NCBI GenBank assembly: GCA_036771375.1
Contig: DAIPHL010000027.1
Span: 1-17,941, forward strand
Source: DAIPHL01 sp036771375
GTDB lineage: Bacteria > Synergistota > Synergistia > Synergistales > Synergistaceae
Length of the DNA: 17,941 nt
Direction: 5' to 3'
Both the position numbers and the translations under genes were made by a program. Below the pieces are notes generated by a model. That model ran no database searches, was not told the origin of the DNA, and worked only from the letters and a program-made list of their open reading frames with translations. Below are positions 1 to 8,102 of this stretch, piece by piece; position 1 is the stretch's first letter, and every line of letters begins with the position of its first letter.

Positions 1-1103
1 GGTCGGCGCTGTGGGGGAAGAACCGTACGTTTCTCGGAGACGTTTGGTTCCGTTTTCGCAGGCGGACGAGCGCCCTGTTCGGACTCGTCCTGATTTCACT
101 CTGTCTTGCCTTCGCACTCCTCGGTCCCTTATGCACCCCATTTTCCTACCGTGACCAAAACCTCGCTTTTGTCAACATTCCCCCCTGCTTCATGCTCACG
201 GAGGACGAAGGCGGCTTTCTGTACGTGACCGCCAATCTCAAGCCGATCGAGGCGGATCGAAACGGAAAACTTCTGAGAGCCCTCTCTTTGCTCGCTACGG
301 ACGACGCGGCAAAACGAATTCGATTCGACTTCCGGGGAGAGGAATTCATCCTGGATTACCGAATCAAGCCGTATCGCATTACAAGGACGGATGGAACCAA
401 CGTCGGACGGCGTATCTTCGCCTGGAACAGGACGTTCCTGTTAGGCAGCGACAGCCTGGGACGGGATATGATGACCCGGCTCATGTACGGTGCGCGGGTC
501 TCCCTGCTCGTCGCCCTTACGGCAGCACTCACAAACCTCCTGATCGGCGTCCTTTTCGGCAGCGTGTCCGCGTACTTCGGAGGCATCGTGGATGCCATCA
601 TGATGCGCATCGTCGACATCATCAGCACGCTTCCCCTCACTCTTTACGTAATCCTGATCATGGTCTTCCTCGGCTCGGGGCTTTCCAGCATCATTATCGC
701 GCTTGGCACGGTCTACTGGGTCAACATGGCAAGGGTGGTAAGGGGAGAGATCCTCTCCCTGAAGGGGCGCGACTTCGTCCTCGCCTCACGCACGATCGGT
801 TCCTCGACGTGGACCATTCTGACCCGGCACCTCATCCCCAACGCGATGGGACCAATCCTCGTCACTCTCACCATGCTGATACCACAGGCGATCTTCATGG
901 AGGCCTTCCTGAGTTTCATCGGACTCGGTATCGCACCGCCACTTGCCTCCCTCGGCACCATGTGTAGCGACGCGCTTGCGACGCTTCGTACGTCGCCCTA
1001 CCAACTTTTCGAACCGGCTCTGCTCATCTGCGTTCTCATGTTCGGATTCAACTTCGTCGGAGACGGTCTGCGGGATGCGCTCGACCCGAAACTGAGGCGA
1101 TGA
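1..1103 (+). CDS. oppC: Oligopeptide/dipeptide ABC transporter permease, OppC/DppC family (5' end cut by window)
   Basis: Inner-membrane permease subunit of a peptide importer, pairing with an OppB-like permease that is not in the window. The frame is open from base 3 with no start in the window, so the gene begins upstream. The first visible residues carry the OppC N-terminal pattern (FLGDVWFRFRRR), then the first membrane helix (ALFGLVLISLCLAFALLG). The family motif GSDSLGRDMMTRLMYGAR follows, then several membrane helices and the EAA loop that docks the ATPases (ASRTIGSSTWTILTRHLIPN). Between helix 1 and GSDSLGRD lie about 85 residues where typical OppC has about 20, so the extracytoplasmic loop is enlarged. 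The stop overlaps the next gene's start as ATGA, indicating translational coupling. Family assignment is secure; the substrate is not determinable. Confidence 0.93.
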   Translation, partial: SALWGKNRTFLGDVWFRFRRRTSALFGLVLISLCLAFALLGPLCTPFSYRDQNLAFVNIPPCFMLTEDEGGFLYVTANLKPIEADRNGKLLRALSLLATDDAAKRIRFDFRGEEFILDYRIKPYRITRTDGTNVGRRIFAWNRTFLLGSDSLGRDMMTRLMYGARVSLLVALTAALTNLLIGVLFGSVSAYFGGIVDAIMMRIVDIISTLPLTLYVILIMVFLGSGLSSIIIALGTVYWVNMARVVRGEILSLKGRDFVLASRTIGSSTWTILTRHLIPNAMGPILVTLTMLIPQAIFMEAFLSFIGLGIAPPLASLGTMCSDALATLRTSPYQLFEPALLICVLMFGFNFVGDGLRDALDPKLRR

Positions 1104-2149
1104 ACGCCATGTCGTACTCGAACGAAAACGAAACCGTTCTCTCGGTAAGGGGACTGCGCACGTCGTTTTATACCGGAAATGGCCCCTTGGAGGCCGTGCG
1201 CGGTGTAAGCTTCGATCTGCGCCGCGGTGAGGTGCTCGGCATCGTCGGAGAGAGTGGTTCCGGAAAGACGGTCACCTCTTTGTCGATCCTGCGCCTTCTG
1301 CCCGGAAACGGAAGGATATCGGGCGGGCAGATTCTCTTTGACGGGTGCGATTTGGCAAGCGAGAGCGAGCGAAAAATGAGAAGGATTCGCGGGGCACGCA
1401 TCGCCATGATCTTTCAGGACCCGATGTCGTCCCTCAACCCTCTGATGCCGATCGGCAGGCAGATCGCGGAGATGATGGAAGAACACAACCGGGATATCTC
1501 TTCTTCGACGATCGAAGAGGAGGTCGTGCGGCTCCTGGAGATGGTAAAAATCCCCGAGGCCGGAGACCGCCGCAACTCCTACCCTCACGAGTTCTCGGGC
1601 GGCATGCGCCAGAGAGTGATGATCGCCATGGCGCTCGCCTGCAAACCCGATATCCTGATCGCGGACGAGCCGACCACCGCGCTCGATGTGACGATACAGG
1701 ACCAGATCCTCAAAATGTTGCAAAACCTGCGGAAGGAGTTCGGGATGTCGATTATGTTCATCACCCACGACCTGGGCGTCGTCGCCCAACTCTGCACCAG
1801 GGTCATCGTCATGTACGGCGGAGCGATCATGGAGGAAGCACCGGTCGACGACATTTTCGAACGCCCGATGCATCCGTATACGATGGGACTGCTCGCGTCC
1901 GTTCCCAATGTCGTCGCAAAGAAGAGCGCACGACTTCTCTCCATTCCCGGTTCGCCGCCGGACATGCTTCGTCCTCCCAGGGGCTGCCCGTTCGCCTTGC
2001 GGTGTCCTCATGCAAGGAATGTCTGTGCGTCTCTTCCTCCACCTCTTTTGCCCGCAACTCCTTCTCGAAGCAGCGCCTGCTGGCTCCTATCGCCGGACGC
2101 GCCCGGAGAAAACAATCCCTTCGCGAAGGGAGAGAATAACCATGAATGA
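1100..2149 (+). CDS. oppD: Peptide ABC transporter ATP-binding protein, OppD/DppD family
   Basis: Cytoplasmic ATPase that powers the peptide importer as a heterodimer with the next gene product. It has 349 residues, normal for the family. Visible motifs: Walker A GESGSGKT (about 50-57), Q-loop glutamine (about 106), signature FSGGMRQRV (165-173), Walker B ILIADEP (185-191) and switch histidine H223. The C-terminal oligopeptide-transporter extension begins around RPMHPYTMGLL and carries four cysteines (about C296, C302, C309, C327), the arrangement associated with an Fe-S cluster in Opp/Dpp ATPases. The start at 1100 overlaps the oppC stop by 4 nt. ATG at 1109 is an alternative, with a GAGG 11 nt ahead of it. 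The end overlaps the start of oppF by 8 nt. Confidence 0.94.
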   Translation: MNAMSYSNENETVLSVRGLRTSFYTGNGPLEAVRGVSFDLRRGEVLGIVGESGSGKTVTSLSILRLLPGNGRISGGQILFDGCDLASESERKMRRIRGARIAMIFQDPMSSLNPLMPIGRQIAEMMEEHNRDISSSTIEEEVVRLLEMVKIPEAGDRRNSYPHEFSGGMRQRVMIAMALACKPDILIADEPTTALDVTIQDQILKMLQNLRKEFGMSIMFITHDLGVVAQLCTRVIVMYGGAIMEEAPVDDIFERPMHPYTMGLLASVPNVVAKKSARLLSIPGSPPDMLRPPRGCPFALRCPHARNVCASLPPPLLPATPSRSSACWLLSPDAPGENNPFAKGENNHE

Positions 2150-3119
2150 AATGAATGAAAAAGGAACGATCCTCGAGGTTCGTGATCTCGTCAAACACTT
2201 TCCGGTAAAAGGACGCAGCGGAAACGTCGTACGAGCCGTGGACGGCGTCAGCTTTCACGTCCCCAGGGGAAGCACCTTCGGGCTGGTCGGAGAGAGCGGT
2301 TGTGGAAAATCTACCTGCGCAAGGACGATCATCCGCATATACGACCCCACCTCCGGCCGAATCATCGTCGATGGAGAAGAGATCGGCACAAAGAAAAGGA
2401 AGGAACTCCAACCGTTGCGCCGGAAAATGCAGATGATCTTTCAGGATCCCTACTCGTCACTCAACGCCCGCATGACCGTTTACGACATCATCGCGGAACC
2501 GCTCCGGGCCCATGGAGTGGGCCGGGACAAAAGAGAGACGGACGAGCTGGTCTACGGCATGCTGAACCGGGTCGGTCTGGACAGAGGACACGCCGACCGC
2601 TACGCACATGAATTTTCGGGCGGGCAACGCCAACGAATCGGCGTCGCACGCGCGCTGATCATCCACCCCGAAATCGTCATCTGCGACGAACCCATCTCGG
2701 CGTTGGACGTTTCCATACAGGCACAGGTTGTCAATCTTCTCAAGGAAATCCAAGAGGAACGCGCTTTGACCTACCTATTCATCGCCCACGACCTCTCGAT
2801 GGTACGCTATATGTCGGACGTTATCGGCGTCATGTACCTCGGACGCATGGTCGAAATATGCAAGGCGTCCGAGATATACCGGACTCCCCTGCATCCCTAT
2901 ACCCAGGGGCTTCTCTCGGCGATTCCGGTCCCCTCTCCGAAACTCGCCCGGGAGAAAACCGTCCACTCCATGGAGGGGGACATTCCAAGCCCGATCTCCC
3001 CGCCATCGGGGTGTCACTTTCACACCAGGTGCAGATATGCCTCACCGATGTGTAGTGAGATCGAACCGACGTTGAAACCCCTCGATGCCGGGCATTCGGT
3101 CGCCTGCCACCTCTACTGA
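2142..3119 (+). CDS. oppF: Peptide ABC transporter ATP-binding protein, OppF/DppF family
   Basis: Second ATPase of the peptide importer, 325 residues from the chosen start. That ATG is preceded by AAGGGAG at 2126-2132, nine nt away. A longer in-frame extension upstream overlaps oppD and shows no family similarity; ATG at 2151 is the only other sensible start. Motifs: Walker A GESGCGKS (50-57), Q-loop Q101, signature FSGGQRQRI (158-166), Walker B IVICDEP (178-184), switch histidine H216. The C-terminal extension includes HPYTQGLLSA and four cysteines (C291, C297, C304, C322), matching the set in the partner OppD. It overlaps oppD by 8 nt and is followed by the binding-protein gene after 78 nt, in the same operon. 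Confidence 0.94.
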   Translation: MNEMNEKGTILEVRDLVKHFPVKGRSGNVVRAVDGVSFHVPRGSTFGLVGESGCGKSTCARTIIRIYDPTSGRIIVDGEEIGTKKRKELQPLRRKMQMIFQDPYSSLNARMTVYDIIAEPLRAHGVGRDKRETDELVYGMLNRVGLDRGHADRYAHEFSGGQRQRIGVARALIIHPEIVICDEPISALDVSIQAQVVNLLKEIQEERALTYLFIAHDLSMVRYMSDVIGVMYLGRMVEICKASEIYRTPLHPYTQGLLSAIPVPSPKLAREKTVHSMEGDIPSPISPPSGCHFHTRCRYASPMCSEIEPTLKPLDAGHSVACHLY

Positions 3120-3197
3120 GACAAATCACGGAAGGGAGGGAGATTCGTTTCGCAGACGAACCATATCCAAAATAAAACTACGAACAGGAGGGTTACC

Positions 3198-4841
3198 ATG
3201 AAAAGATCGCGCTTGTTGATCGTTCTTTTGCTCATCGCAGCGGGAGCGGCGTTCATGTTCTCGAAAGAAGGGAATACGCCGGAAAAAGGCGACGGTAAGG
3301 ACACGGTCGAGCAATCCATCACCTTCGCCCTGCACAGCATACCGGACAGCGTCGACCCAGGCGTGACGTCCGAGACATACGCAGGACCCATTCTGAACAA
3401 CGCCTTCGAAGGCCTGGTGACATACGACTCCGAAAACAACATCATTCCCGGCAACGCGGAAAAATGGGAGCTCAGCGAGGACGGCCTGACCTATACCTTC
3501 CATCTTCGTCCCAACCTGAAGTGGTCGGATGGAAGCGCTCTCAACGCACACGATTTCGTCTATTCCTGGCTTCGGGTCATCACTCCCGAGACCGGCTCCC
3601 TGTATGCGGACCAGTTGCTCCCCTATGTCGTCGGCGCGAAGGATTTCTTCGACGGCAAAGCGAGCGCAGACGAGGTCGGGCTCAAGGCACTCGACGACAA
3701 CACCCTCGAGGTCAAACTGATCACTCCGACGCCTTTCTTCCTCGGATTGCTCGCCACCTATACCTTCTGTCCCGTGCAGAAGGCCACGGTGGAGGCGAAC
3801 GGAGAAAAGTGGACGCTGTCGGAGAACACCTACGTCTCCAACGGCCCGTTCAAGGTAACCAAGATCAACTTCAACGAGAGCTATGAATTCGAGAAAAACG
3901 AGAACTACTGGAACGCGGAAAACGTCAAACTGCAAAAGCTGAAGTTCGTCTTCATTCCCGAGTCCGCCACCGCACTCACCGCCTTTCGCGCAGGAGATAT
4001 CGACGGTTTTTGGGAGGTCCCCACCAGCGATCTCCCCACCCTGCGGGCCGAAAGCGACGAACTGATCACCGTCAGGGCCTTTGGCACCACGTTTCACATC
4101 TTCAACAACGCAAAACCGCCGTTTGACAATCCGCTCGTCCGCAAAGCATTCAACCTCGCGATCGACCGCAAGGCCCTCATCGAGGACGTGCTGGGCACCA
4201 ATGATACCCCCGCCTACTCCCTGATCGCCCCCGGATACGTGACGGACGGCGTGGACGTCACCGAAGGACGCTCGACATACGGCATGGAACCGGGAGCACA
4301 GCCGGAGAAAGCCCGCGAGGCACTCGCAGAGGCAGGGTATCCGGATGGCAAGGGCTTTCCCGAAATCGAGTACTACTACAGCACCAACGATACGTTCAAA
4401 AAAACCGTCGAGGCGCTGACCGCGATGCTCACCGACAACCTCGGGATCAAAATCAAACTGAAAACGGCGGACTGGGCCGTCTACTACGCCGACGTAAAAG
4501 CCGGCAGATACCAGCTCGGACAGTACGGCTGGGGGGGCGACTACCTGCACCCCATGACGTTTTTGCCACTTTTGGTCACAAAGGGTGTGAACAACTACAC
4601 CGGGTACTCCAACCCCAAATACGACGAACTGGTCGCACGCATTCAGAACACCATCGATCAGGAAACCGCGATCGGCTTGATGCGTGAGGCCGAGGACACT
4701 CTCATGAAGGACTATCCGATGCTCCCTCTTTTCTTCCGGTCTTACTCCTACATGATGCGCAAGACCACAGCCGGATACTTCCGCACGCCGCTCAACAATC
4801 TATACTTCCGGGACGCATACGTCGAAGCTCCCGGGAAATAA
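3198..4841 (+). CDS. oppA: Peptide ABC transporter substrate-binding protein (SBP family 5, OppA/DppA-like)
   Basis: Extracytoplasmic receptor that captures peptides and delivers them to the OppB/C permease. It has 547 residues, the usual size for SBP_bac_5 proteins. The ATG has a strong AGGAGGG at 3186-3192, five nt upstream. The N-terminus is a signal peptide (MKRSR then a hydrophobic run LLIVLLLIAAGAA) with no lipobox cysteine, so the mature protein should be soluble in a periplasm rather than a lipoprotein. Family blocks seen: ITFALHSIPDSVDP, FEGLVTYD, LSEDGLTYTFHLRPNLKWSD, LNAHDFVYSW and, near the end, QYGWGGDYLHPMTFL. It is last in the operon. The hairpin just after its stop is an intrinsic terminator only for the opposite strand, so plus-strand transcripts may end by another means. 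Peptide specificity cannot be read from sequence. Confidence 0.93.
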   Translation: MKRSRLLIVLLLIAAGAAFMFSKEGNTPEKGDGKDTVEQSITFALHSIPDSVDPGVTSETYAGPILNNAFEGLVTYDSENNIIPGNAEKWELSEDGLTYTFHLRPNLKWSDGSALNAHDFVYSWLRVITPETGSLYADQLLPYVVGAKDFFDGKASADEVGLKALDDNTLEVKLITPTPFFLGLLATYTFCPVQKATVEANGEKWTLSENTYVSNGPFKVTKINFNESYEFEKNENYWNAENVKLQKLKFVFIPESATALTAFRAGDIDGFWEVPTSDLPTLRAESDELITVRAFGTTFHIFNNAKPPFDNPLVRKAFNLAIDRKALIEDVLGTNDTPAYSLIAPGYVTDGVDVTEGRSTYGMEPGAQPEKAREALAEAGYPDGKGFPEIEYYYSTNDTFKKTVEALTAMLTDNLGIKIKLKTADWAVYYADVKAGRYQLGQYGWGGDYLHPMTFLPLLVTKGVNNYTGYSNPKYDELVARIQNTIDQETAIGLMREAEDTLMKDYPMLPLFFRSYSYMMRKTTAGYFRTPLNNLYFRDAYVEAPGK

Positions 4842-4846
4842 CGGAC

Positions 4847-4880
4847 AAAAAAGGCGGCGGCCCCTGCGGGGCCCGCCGCC
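4847..4880 (-). terminator. Intrinsic terminator of the glycine cleavage operon
   Basis: Read on the minus strand, a G+C-only stem (12 bp with one bulged base, 3-base loop) is followed directly by TTTTTT. On the plus strand this appears as AAAAAA, then GGCGGCGGCCCC, TGC, GGGGCCCGCCGCC. It lies 49-82 nt downstream of the gcvPB stop. On the plus strand no T-run follows the hairpin, so it is not a classical terminator for oppA, though the hairpin may protect the opp mRNA 3' end. Confidence 0.88.
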
Positions 4881-4928
4881 TGGGCCGCCTCGACTCCCGA
4901 TCACTTTTTTCCCACTTTCAATGCTCTC

Positions 4929-6368
4929 CTACATCTCCTCGAACTCGTATTTCAACTTCGGGTGCCTCGCCGCTCCCACTTCATCCAGCCTGCGGACCGG
5001 CGTACGCGTCGGGGCTTCGTGCAAGGCCTGCGGATTTTTCTCCGCGGTGTCGTAGATCGCACAAAACGCCGCGACGGCGTCATCCAACGTCTCCAGCGAC
5101 TCCGTCTCCGTCGGTTCCACCATGAGCGCCTCCTTGACGATGAGGGGGAAATACATGGTCGGTGGATGTATCCCCTTGTCCAGAAGCGATTTGGCCACGT
5201 CCAGCGCCGAGACACCCCACCTTTCGCGGAGCTTTTCAAGCGTCATGACGAACTCGTGCATACAGAGGCCGGGATACGCGATCTCATAGACATCCGACAG
5301 GCGCTTTCTCATATAGTTCGCGTTCAAAACGGCGTTTTGCGCCGAATCCCGTATCCCCTCGGCTCCCAGCGTCAGTATATAGGCGAGCGCGCGAACCACG
5401 ACCAGAAAATTTCCATAAAACGCCTTCACCGATCCGACGCTCCGCTGCGGGCTCTCGAAAGAAAACCCCTTCGTGCCGGCGGTCGCGTGCGGCTTGGGCA
5501 AAAAGGGCGAAAGAAACGTCTTGCAGCCGACCGCTCCGGCACCGGGACCGCCTCCGCCGTGGGGCGTGGAGAAGGTCTTGTGCAGGTTGAGATGCACGAC
5601 GTCAAAACCCATATCTCCCGGGCGCACCACACCCATCACGGCGTTGAGGTTGGCACCGTCGTAGTAATTGAGCCCCCCCGCCTCGTGTACGATCCTGGTG
5701 ATCTCGCAGATATTCCGCTCGAAAAGGCCGAGCGTGTTCGGACAGGTCAGCATGAGCCCGGCCGTGTCCTCCCCCACGGCGGCGTGAAGAGCGTCGATAT
5801 CCACACAACCGTTTTCGTCCGACGGGATGTTGATCACCTGATAGCCGGTCATCGCCGCCGTGGCGGGGTTCGTGCCGTGCGCGGAATCGGGCACGATGAT
5901 CTTCGTTCGGGCGGCGTCCCTCCTCGACTCGTGGTAAGCTCGGATGAGCAGTACGCCGGTGAACTCGCCGTGTGCACCCGCCGCCGGTTGAAAGGTCATC
6001 GAGTCCATGCCGGTCACTTCACAGAGCAGTTTCTCCGCGAGCACCAGGACCTCCAGACAACCCTGCACCGTGTGTTCCGGCTGCAGAGGATGGACTCCGA
6101 CAAAGCCCGGCAGGGCCGCCAGTTCGTCGTTGATCTTCGGGTTGTACTTCATCGTGCAGGAACCGAGGGGATAAAAACCGTCGTTCACACCGTGCGTGCG
6201 CTTCGCGAGCTCCGTATAATGACGGGATATGTCCGGCTGCGCCATCTCGGGAAGCCTCAAAGGACGCTCCCGACGCATTCCCTCGGGCAGAACGGCGCAG
6301 GGGACGTCAAGTTCCGGCAGGATGTCGCTGCCCCGCCCTGGAACGCTTTTCTCAAAGCTGAGCTTCAT
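4929..6368 (-). CDS. gcvPB: Glycine dehydrogenase (decarboxylating) subunit 2, GcvPB
   Basis: C-terminal half of the split P-protein. With GcvPA it decarboxylates glycine on pyridoxal phosphate and passes the aminomethyl group to lipoyl-GcvH. It has 479 residues from ATG at 6368, a typical length. The PLP-binding lysine lies in HLNLHKTFSTPHGGGGPG (K264). Other landmarks are GFYPLGSCTMKYNPKIND (about 64-81) and DSAHGTNPATA (about 161-171). A longer in-frame stretch upstream of the ATG lies inside gcvPA and is a shadow, so the ATG at 6368 is right; it shares one base with the gcvPA stop (TGATG), implying translational coupling. Last gene of the operon, followed by a strong terminator. Confidence 0.96.
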   Translation of the reverse strand: MKLSFEKSVPGRGSDILPELDVPCAVLPEGMRRERPLRLPEMAQPDISRHYTELAKRTHGVNDGFYPLGSCTMKYNPKINDELAALPGFVGVHPLQPEHTVQGCLEVLVLAEKLLCEVTGMDSMTFQPAAGAHGEFTGVLLIRAYHESRRDAARTKIIVPDSAHGTNPATAAMTGYQVINIPSDENGCVDIDALHAAVGEDTAGLMLTCPNTLGLFERNICEITRIVHEAGGLNYYDGANLNAVMGVVRPGDMGFDVVHLNLHKTFSTPHGGGGPGAGAVGCKTFLSPFLPKPHATAGTKGFSFESPQRSVGSVKAFYGNFLVVVRALAYILTLGAEGIRDSAQNAVLNANYMRKRLSDVYEIAYPGLCMHEFVMTLEKLRERWGVSALDVAKSLLDKGIHPPTMYFPLIVKEALMVEPTETESLETLDDAVAAFCAIYDTAEKNPQALHEAPTRTPVRRLDEVGAARHPKLKYEFEEM

Positions 6369-7696
6369 CAGGCCACCCCCTTCATTGTACGGAGCACTTC
6401 GACGAGTCGATCGATCTGTTCCCTCGTATTCATCTCCGTCACACACCAGAGAATGCCGCCATCGACCGGAACGCCTCCCAAAATGTCGTTTTCCTCCAGC
6501 CTGGAGAGCACTTCGGCCGGCTCTCCGGGACAGGCCGTGACGAATTCGTGGAAGAACGCGCCCGGATAGATCCGTTCGAACCCCTTCAGGGTTCCCATCC
6601 GCTCGGCGGCGTAATGCGCCTTGGCATAACAGTGGCTCGCCACGCGCTCCAATCCGCGCGGCCCCATCACCGTCAGGTAGACCGACGCGGTAAGAGCACA
6701 GAGCGCTTGGTTGGAGCAGATATTGGACGAAGCTCTCTCCCGTCGGATGTGCTGCTCCCGCGCCTGCAACGTCAGGACGAAGGCGCGCCTGCCGTCGACA
6801 TCCGTCGTCTGTCCGACGATTCGCCCGGGAAGTTTGCGCATCATCGCGTCCGTGGCCGTCATGAAACCGAGGTACGGTCCCCCGAAGGAAAGAGGCATCC
6901 CGAAAGGCTGAGCGTCGCCCACCGCGATATCCGCACCGCATTCGGCGGGCGTCTCGAGCAACGCGGCGGCGACCGGGTTGATCCCCATGACAAACTTCGC
7001 CCCCCGCGCATGGACGATCTCCCCCAGCTTGCGCGCGTCCTCGATCAGCCCAAGATAGTTGGGTTGCTGCACGTAAAAGCAGGAGAAGGAATCTCCCAGC
7101 TCTTCACTCATCGCCGCGAGGGCGTCTGCGTCGGTGATCCCCTCCCTGACGGGGACCACGCGCATTTCGACACCCACGGCATGACAGTACGTGTCGATGG
7201 TGCTCAACACCATGGGGTGCGACGAGGCGGAGGCCAAAACCGAAAGGCGCTTTCGCTCGCGGCACATCGCGACCGCCTCCGCCGCGGCGGAGGCTCCATC
7301 GTAGACGGATGCGTTGGCGACGTCGAGTCCGGTGAGCTCGCACATCATCGTCTGGAACTCGAAGATCGACTGGAGGACTCCCTGGCTGCACTCCGCCTGA
7401 TACGGGGTGTAGCTCGTCACGAACTCCTCCCGCGCCGGAATCTGTCTGACAAGCGCCGGGATATAGTGATGATAAGCACCGGCCCCTCTGAATATCGCGG
7501 AGAAGACCTTGTTGCGCGCGGCAAGAGCTTCCAGCCGCGCGCGCACCTCCCACTCGGATTTCCCCCCCGGAAGATCGAGCCGCTTCCGTTCGAGGGCACT
7601 CGGAAGGTCGTCATACAGCGCGTCCAGGGACGAAACACCGATGAGGTCGAGCATCTTTCGACGCTCGCTCTCCGTGGACGGGATATAATTTCCCAC
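6368..7696 (-). CDS. gcvPA: Glycine dehydrogenase (decarboxylating) subunit 1, GcvPA
   Basis: N-terminal half of the split P-protein, partner of GcvPB, here 442 residues against about 445 usual. I place the start at a GTG giving GNYIPSTESERRKMLDLIG, which matches the family N-terminus. An AAGGAGG sits seven nt upstream, and there is no in-frame ATG nearby. The open frame continues upstream but only through gcvH in another frame. Family blocks: FRGAGAYHHYIPALVRQI, SYTPYQAECSQGVLQSIFEF, NASVYDGASAAAEA. The gcvH stop is only 2 nt upstream, so its ribosome-binding site lies inside the last codons of gcvH. The stop overlaps the gcvPB start by one base. Confidence 0.95.
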   Translation of the reverse strand: MGNYIPSTESERRKMLDLIGVSSLDALYDDLPSALERKRLDLPGGKSEWEVRARLEALAARNKVFSAIFRGAGAYHHYIPALVRQIPAREEFVTSYTPYQAECSQGVLQSIFEFQTMMCELTGLDVANASVYDGASAAAEAVAMCRERKRLSVLASASSHPMVLSTIDTYCHAVGVEMRVVPVREGITDADALAAMSEELGDSFSCFYVQQPNYLGLIEDARKLGEIVHARGAKFVMGINPVAAALLETPAECGADIAVGDAQPFGMPLSFGGPYLGFMTATDAMMRKLPGRIVGQTTDVDGRRAFVLTLQAREQHIRRERASSNICSNQALCALTASVYLTVMGPRGLERVASHCYAKAHYAAERMGTLKGFERIYPGAFFHEFVTACPGEPAEVLSRLEENDILGGVPVDGGILWCVTEMNTREQIDRLVEVLRTMKGVA

Positions 7697-7698
7697 GT

Positions 7699-8082
7699 CT
7701 ACCCCTCCTTCACGTAGCGCTTGCGATACTCCTCCTCGGCGCTCAGAAGCTCCTCCCTCTCGGCCACGTTTTCGATCTCGAAGAGCCAAGTTCCGTACGG
7801 ATCGGCATTGATCAGCTCCGGTTCGTCCATGACGGCCTCGTTGATCGCGCGGACCATTCCGGTCACCGGGCTGAAGATGTCCGATACCGCCTTGACCGAT
7901 TCCACGTCGGCGATCCGCTCCTCTTTGCGAGCCTCGTCCCCCACTTCGGGAAGGTTGACGAAGACGATGTCCCCCAGTTCGTGTTGGGCATAGTCCGTAA
8001 TGCCGACCTGTACGGACGTATCGTCGAGGGCGCGGACCCATTCGTGCGATTTGGAGTAGAGCAGTTCGTTCGGAAAATTCAT
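7699..8082 (-). CDS. gcvH: Glycine cleavage system H protein (lipoyl carrier)
   Basis: Small lipoylated carrier that receives the aminomethyl group from P-protein, presents it to T-protein, and is reoxidised by L-protein. It has 127 residues, standard size. The lipoyl-lysine motif DVESVKAVSDIFSPVTG is intact, with K64 as the modified residue. The N-terminal SKSHEWVR and the GITDYAQHELGDIVFVNLP block are typical. ATG at 8082 has AGGAGGTC (8088-8095) just upstream; the frame is open far upstream, but only as a shadow of gcvT. It starts 20 nt after gcvT and ends 2 nt before gcvPA, within one operon. No lipoate ligase, lipoyl synthase or dihydrolipoamide dehydrogenase gene is in the window. Confidence 0.96.
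   Translation of the reverse strand: MNFPNELLYSKSHEWVRALDDTSVQVGITDYAQHELGDIVFVNLPEVGDEARKEERIADVESVKAVSDIFSPVTGMVRAINEAVMDEPELINADPYGTWLFEIENVAEREELLSAEEEYRKRYVKEG
7704..7710 (-). promoter_or_regulatory. Ribosome-binding site of gcvPA (decides its GTG start)
   Basis: AAGGAGG on the minus strand, seven nt before the GTG at 7696. It is embedded in the last codons and stop of gcvH. It is the main support for choosing a GTG start there. Confidence 0.8.
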
Positions 8083-8102
8083 CGTATGACCTCCTGTATC
8101 GT

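Noticed and set aside
3126..4550. 474-codon minus-strand frame across oppA
   Set aside because: Antisense shadow of a clear SBP family 5 gene.
4962..7717. Long plus-strand open frames antisense to gcvPB and gcvPA
   Set aside because: Shadows of well-supported genes; the products show no domain-like pattern and no ribosome-binding sites.
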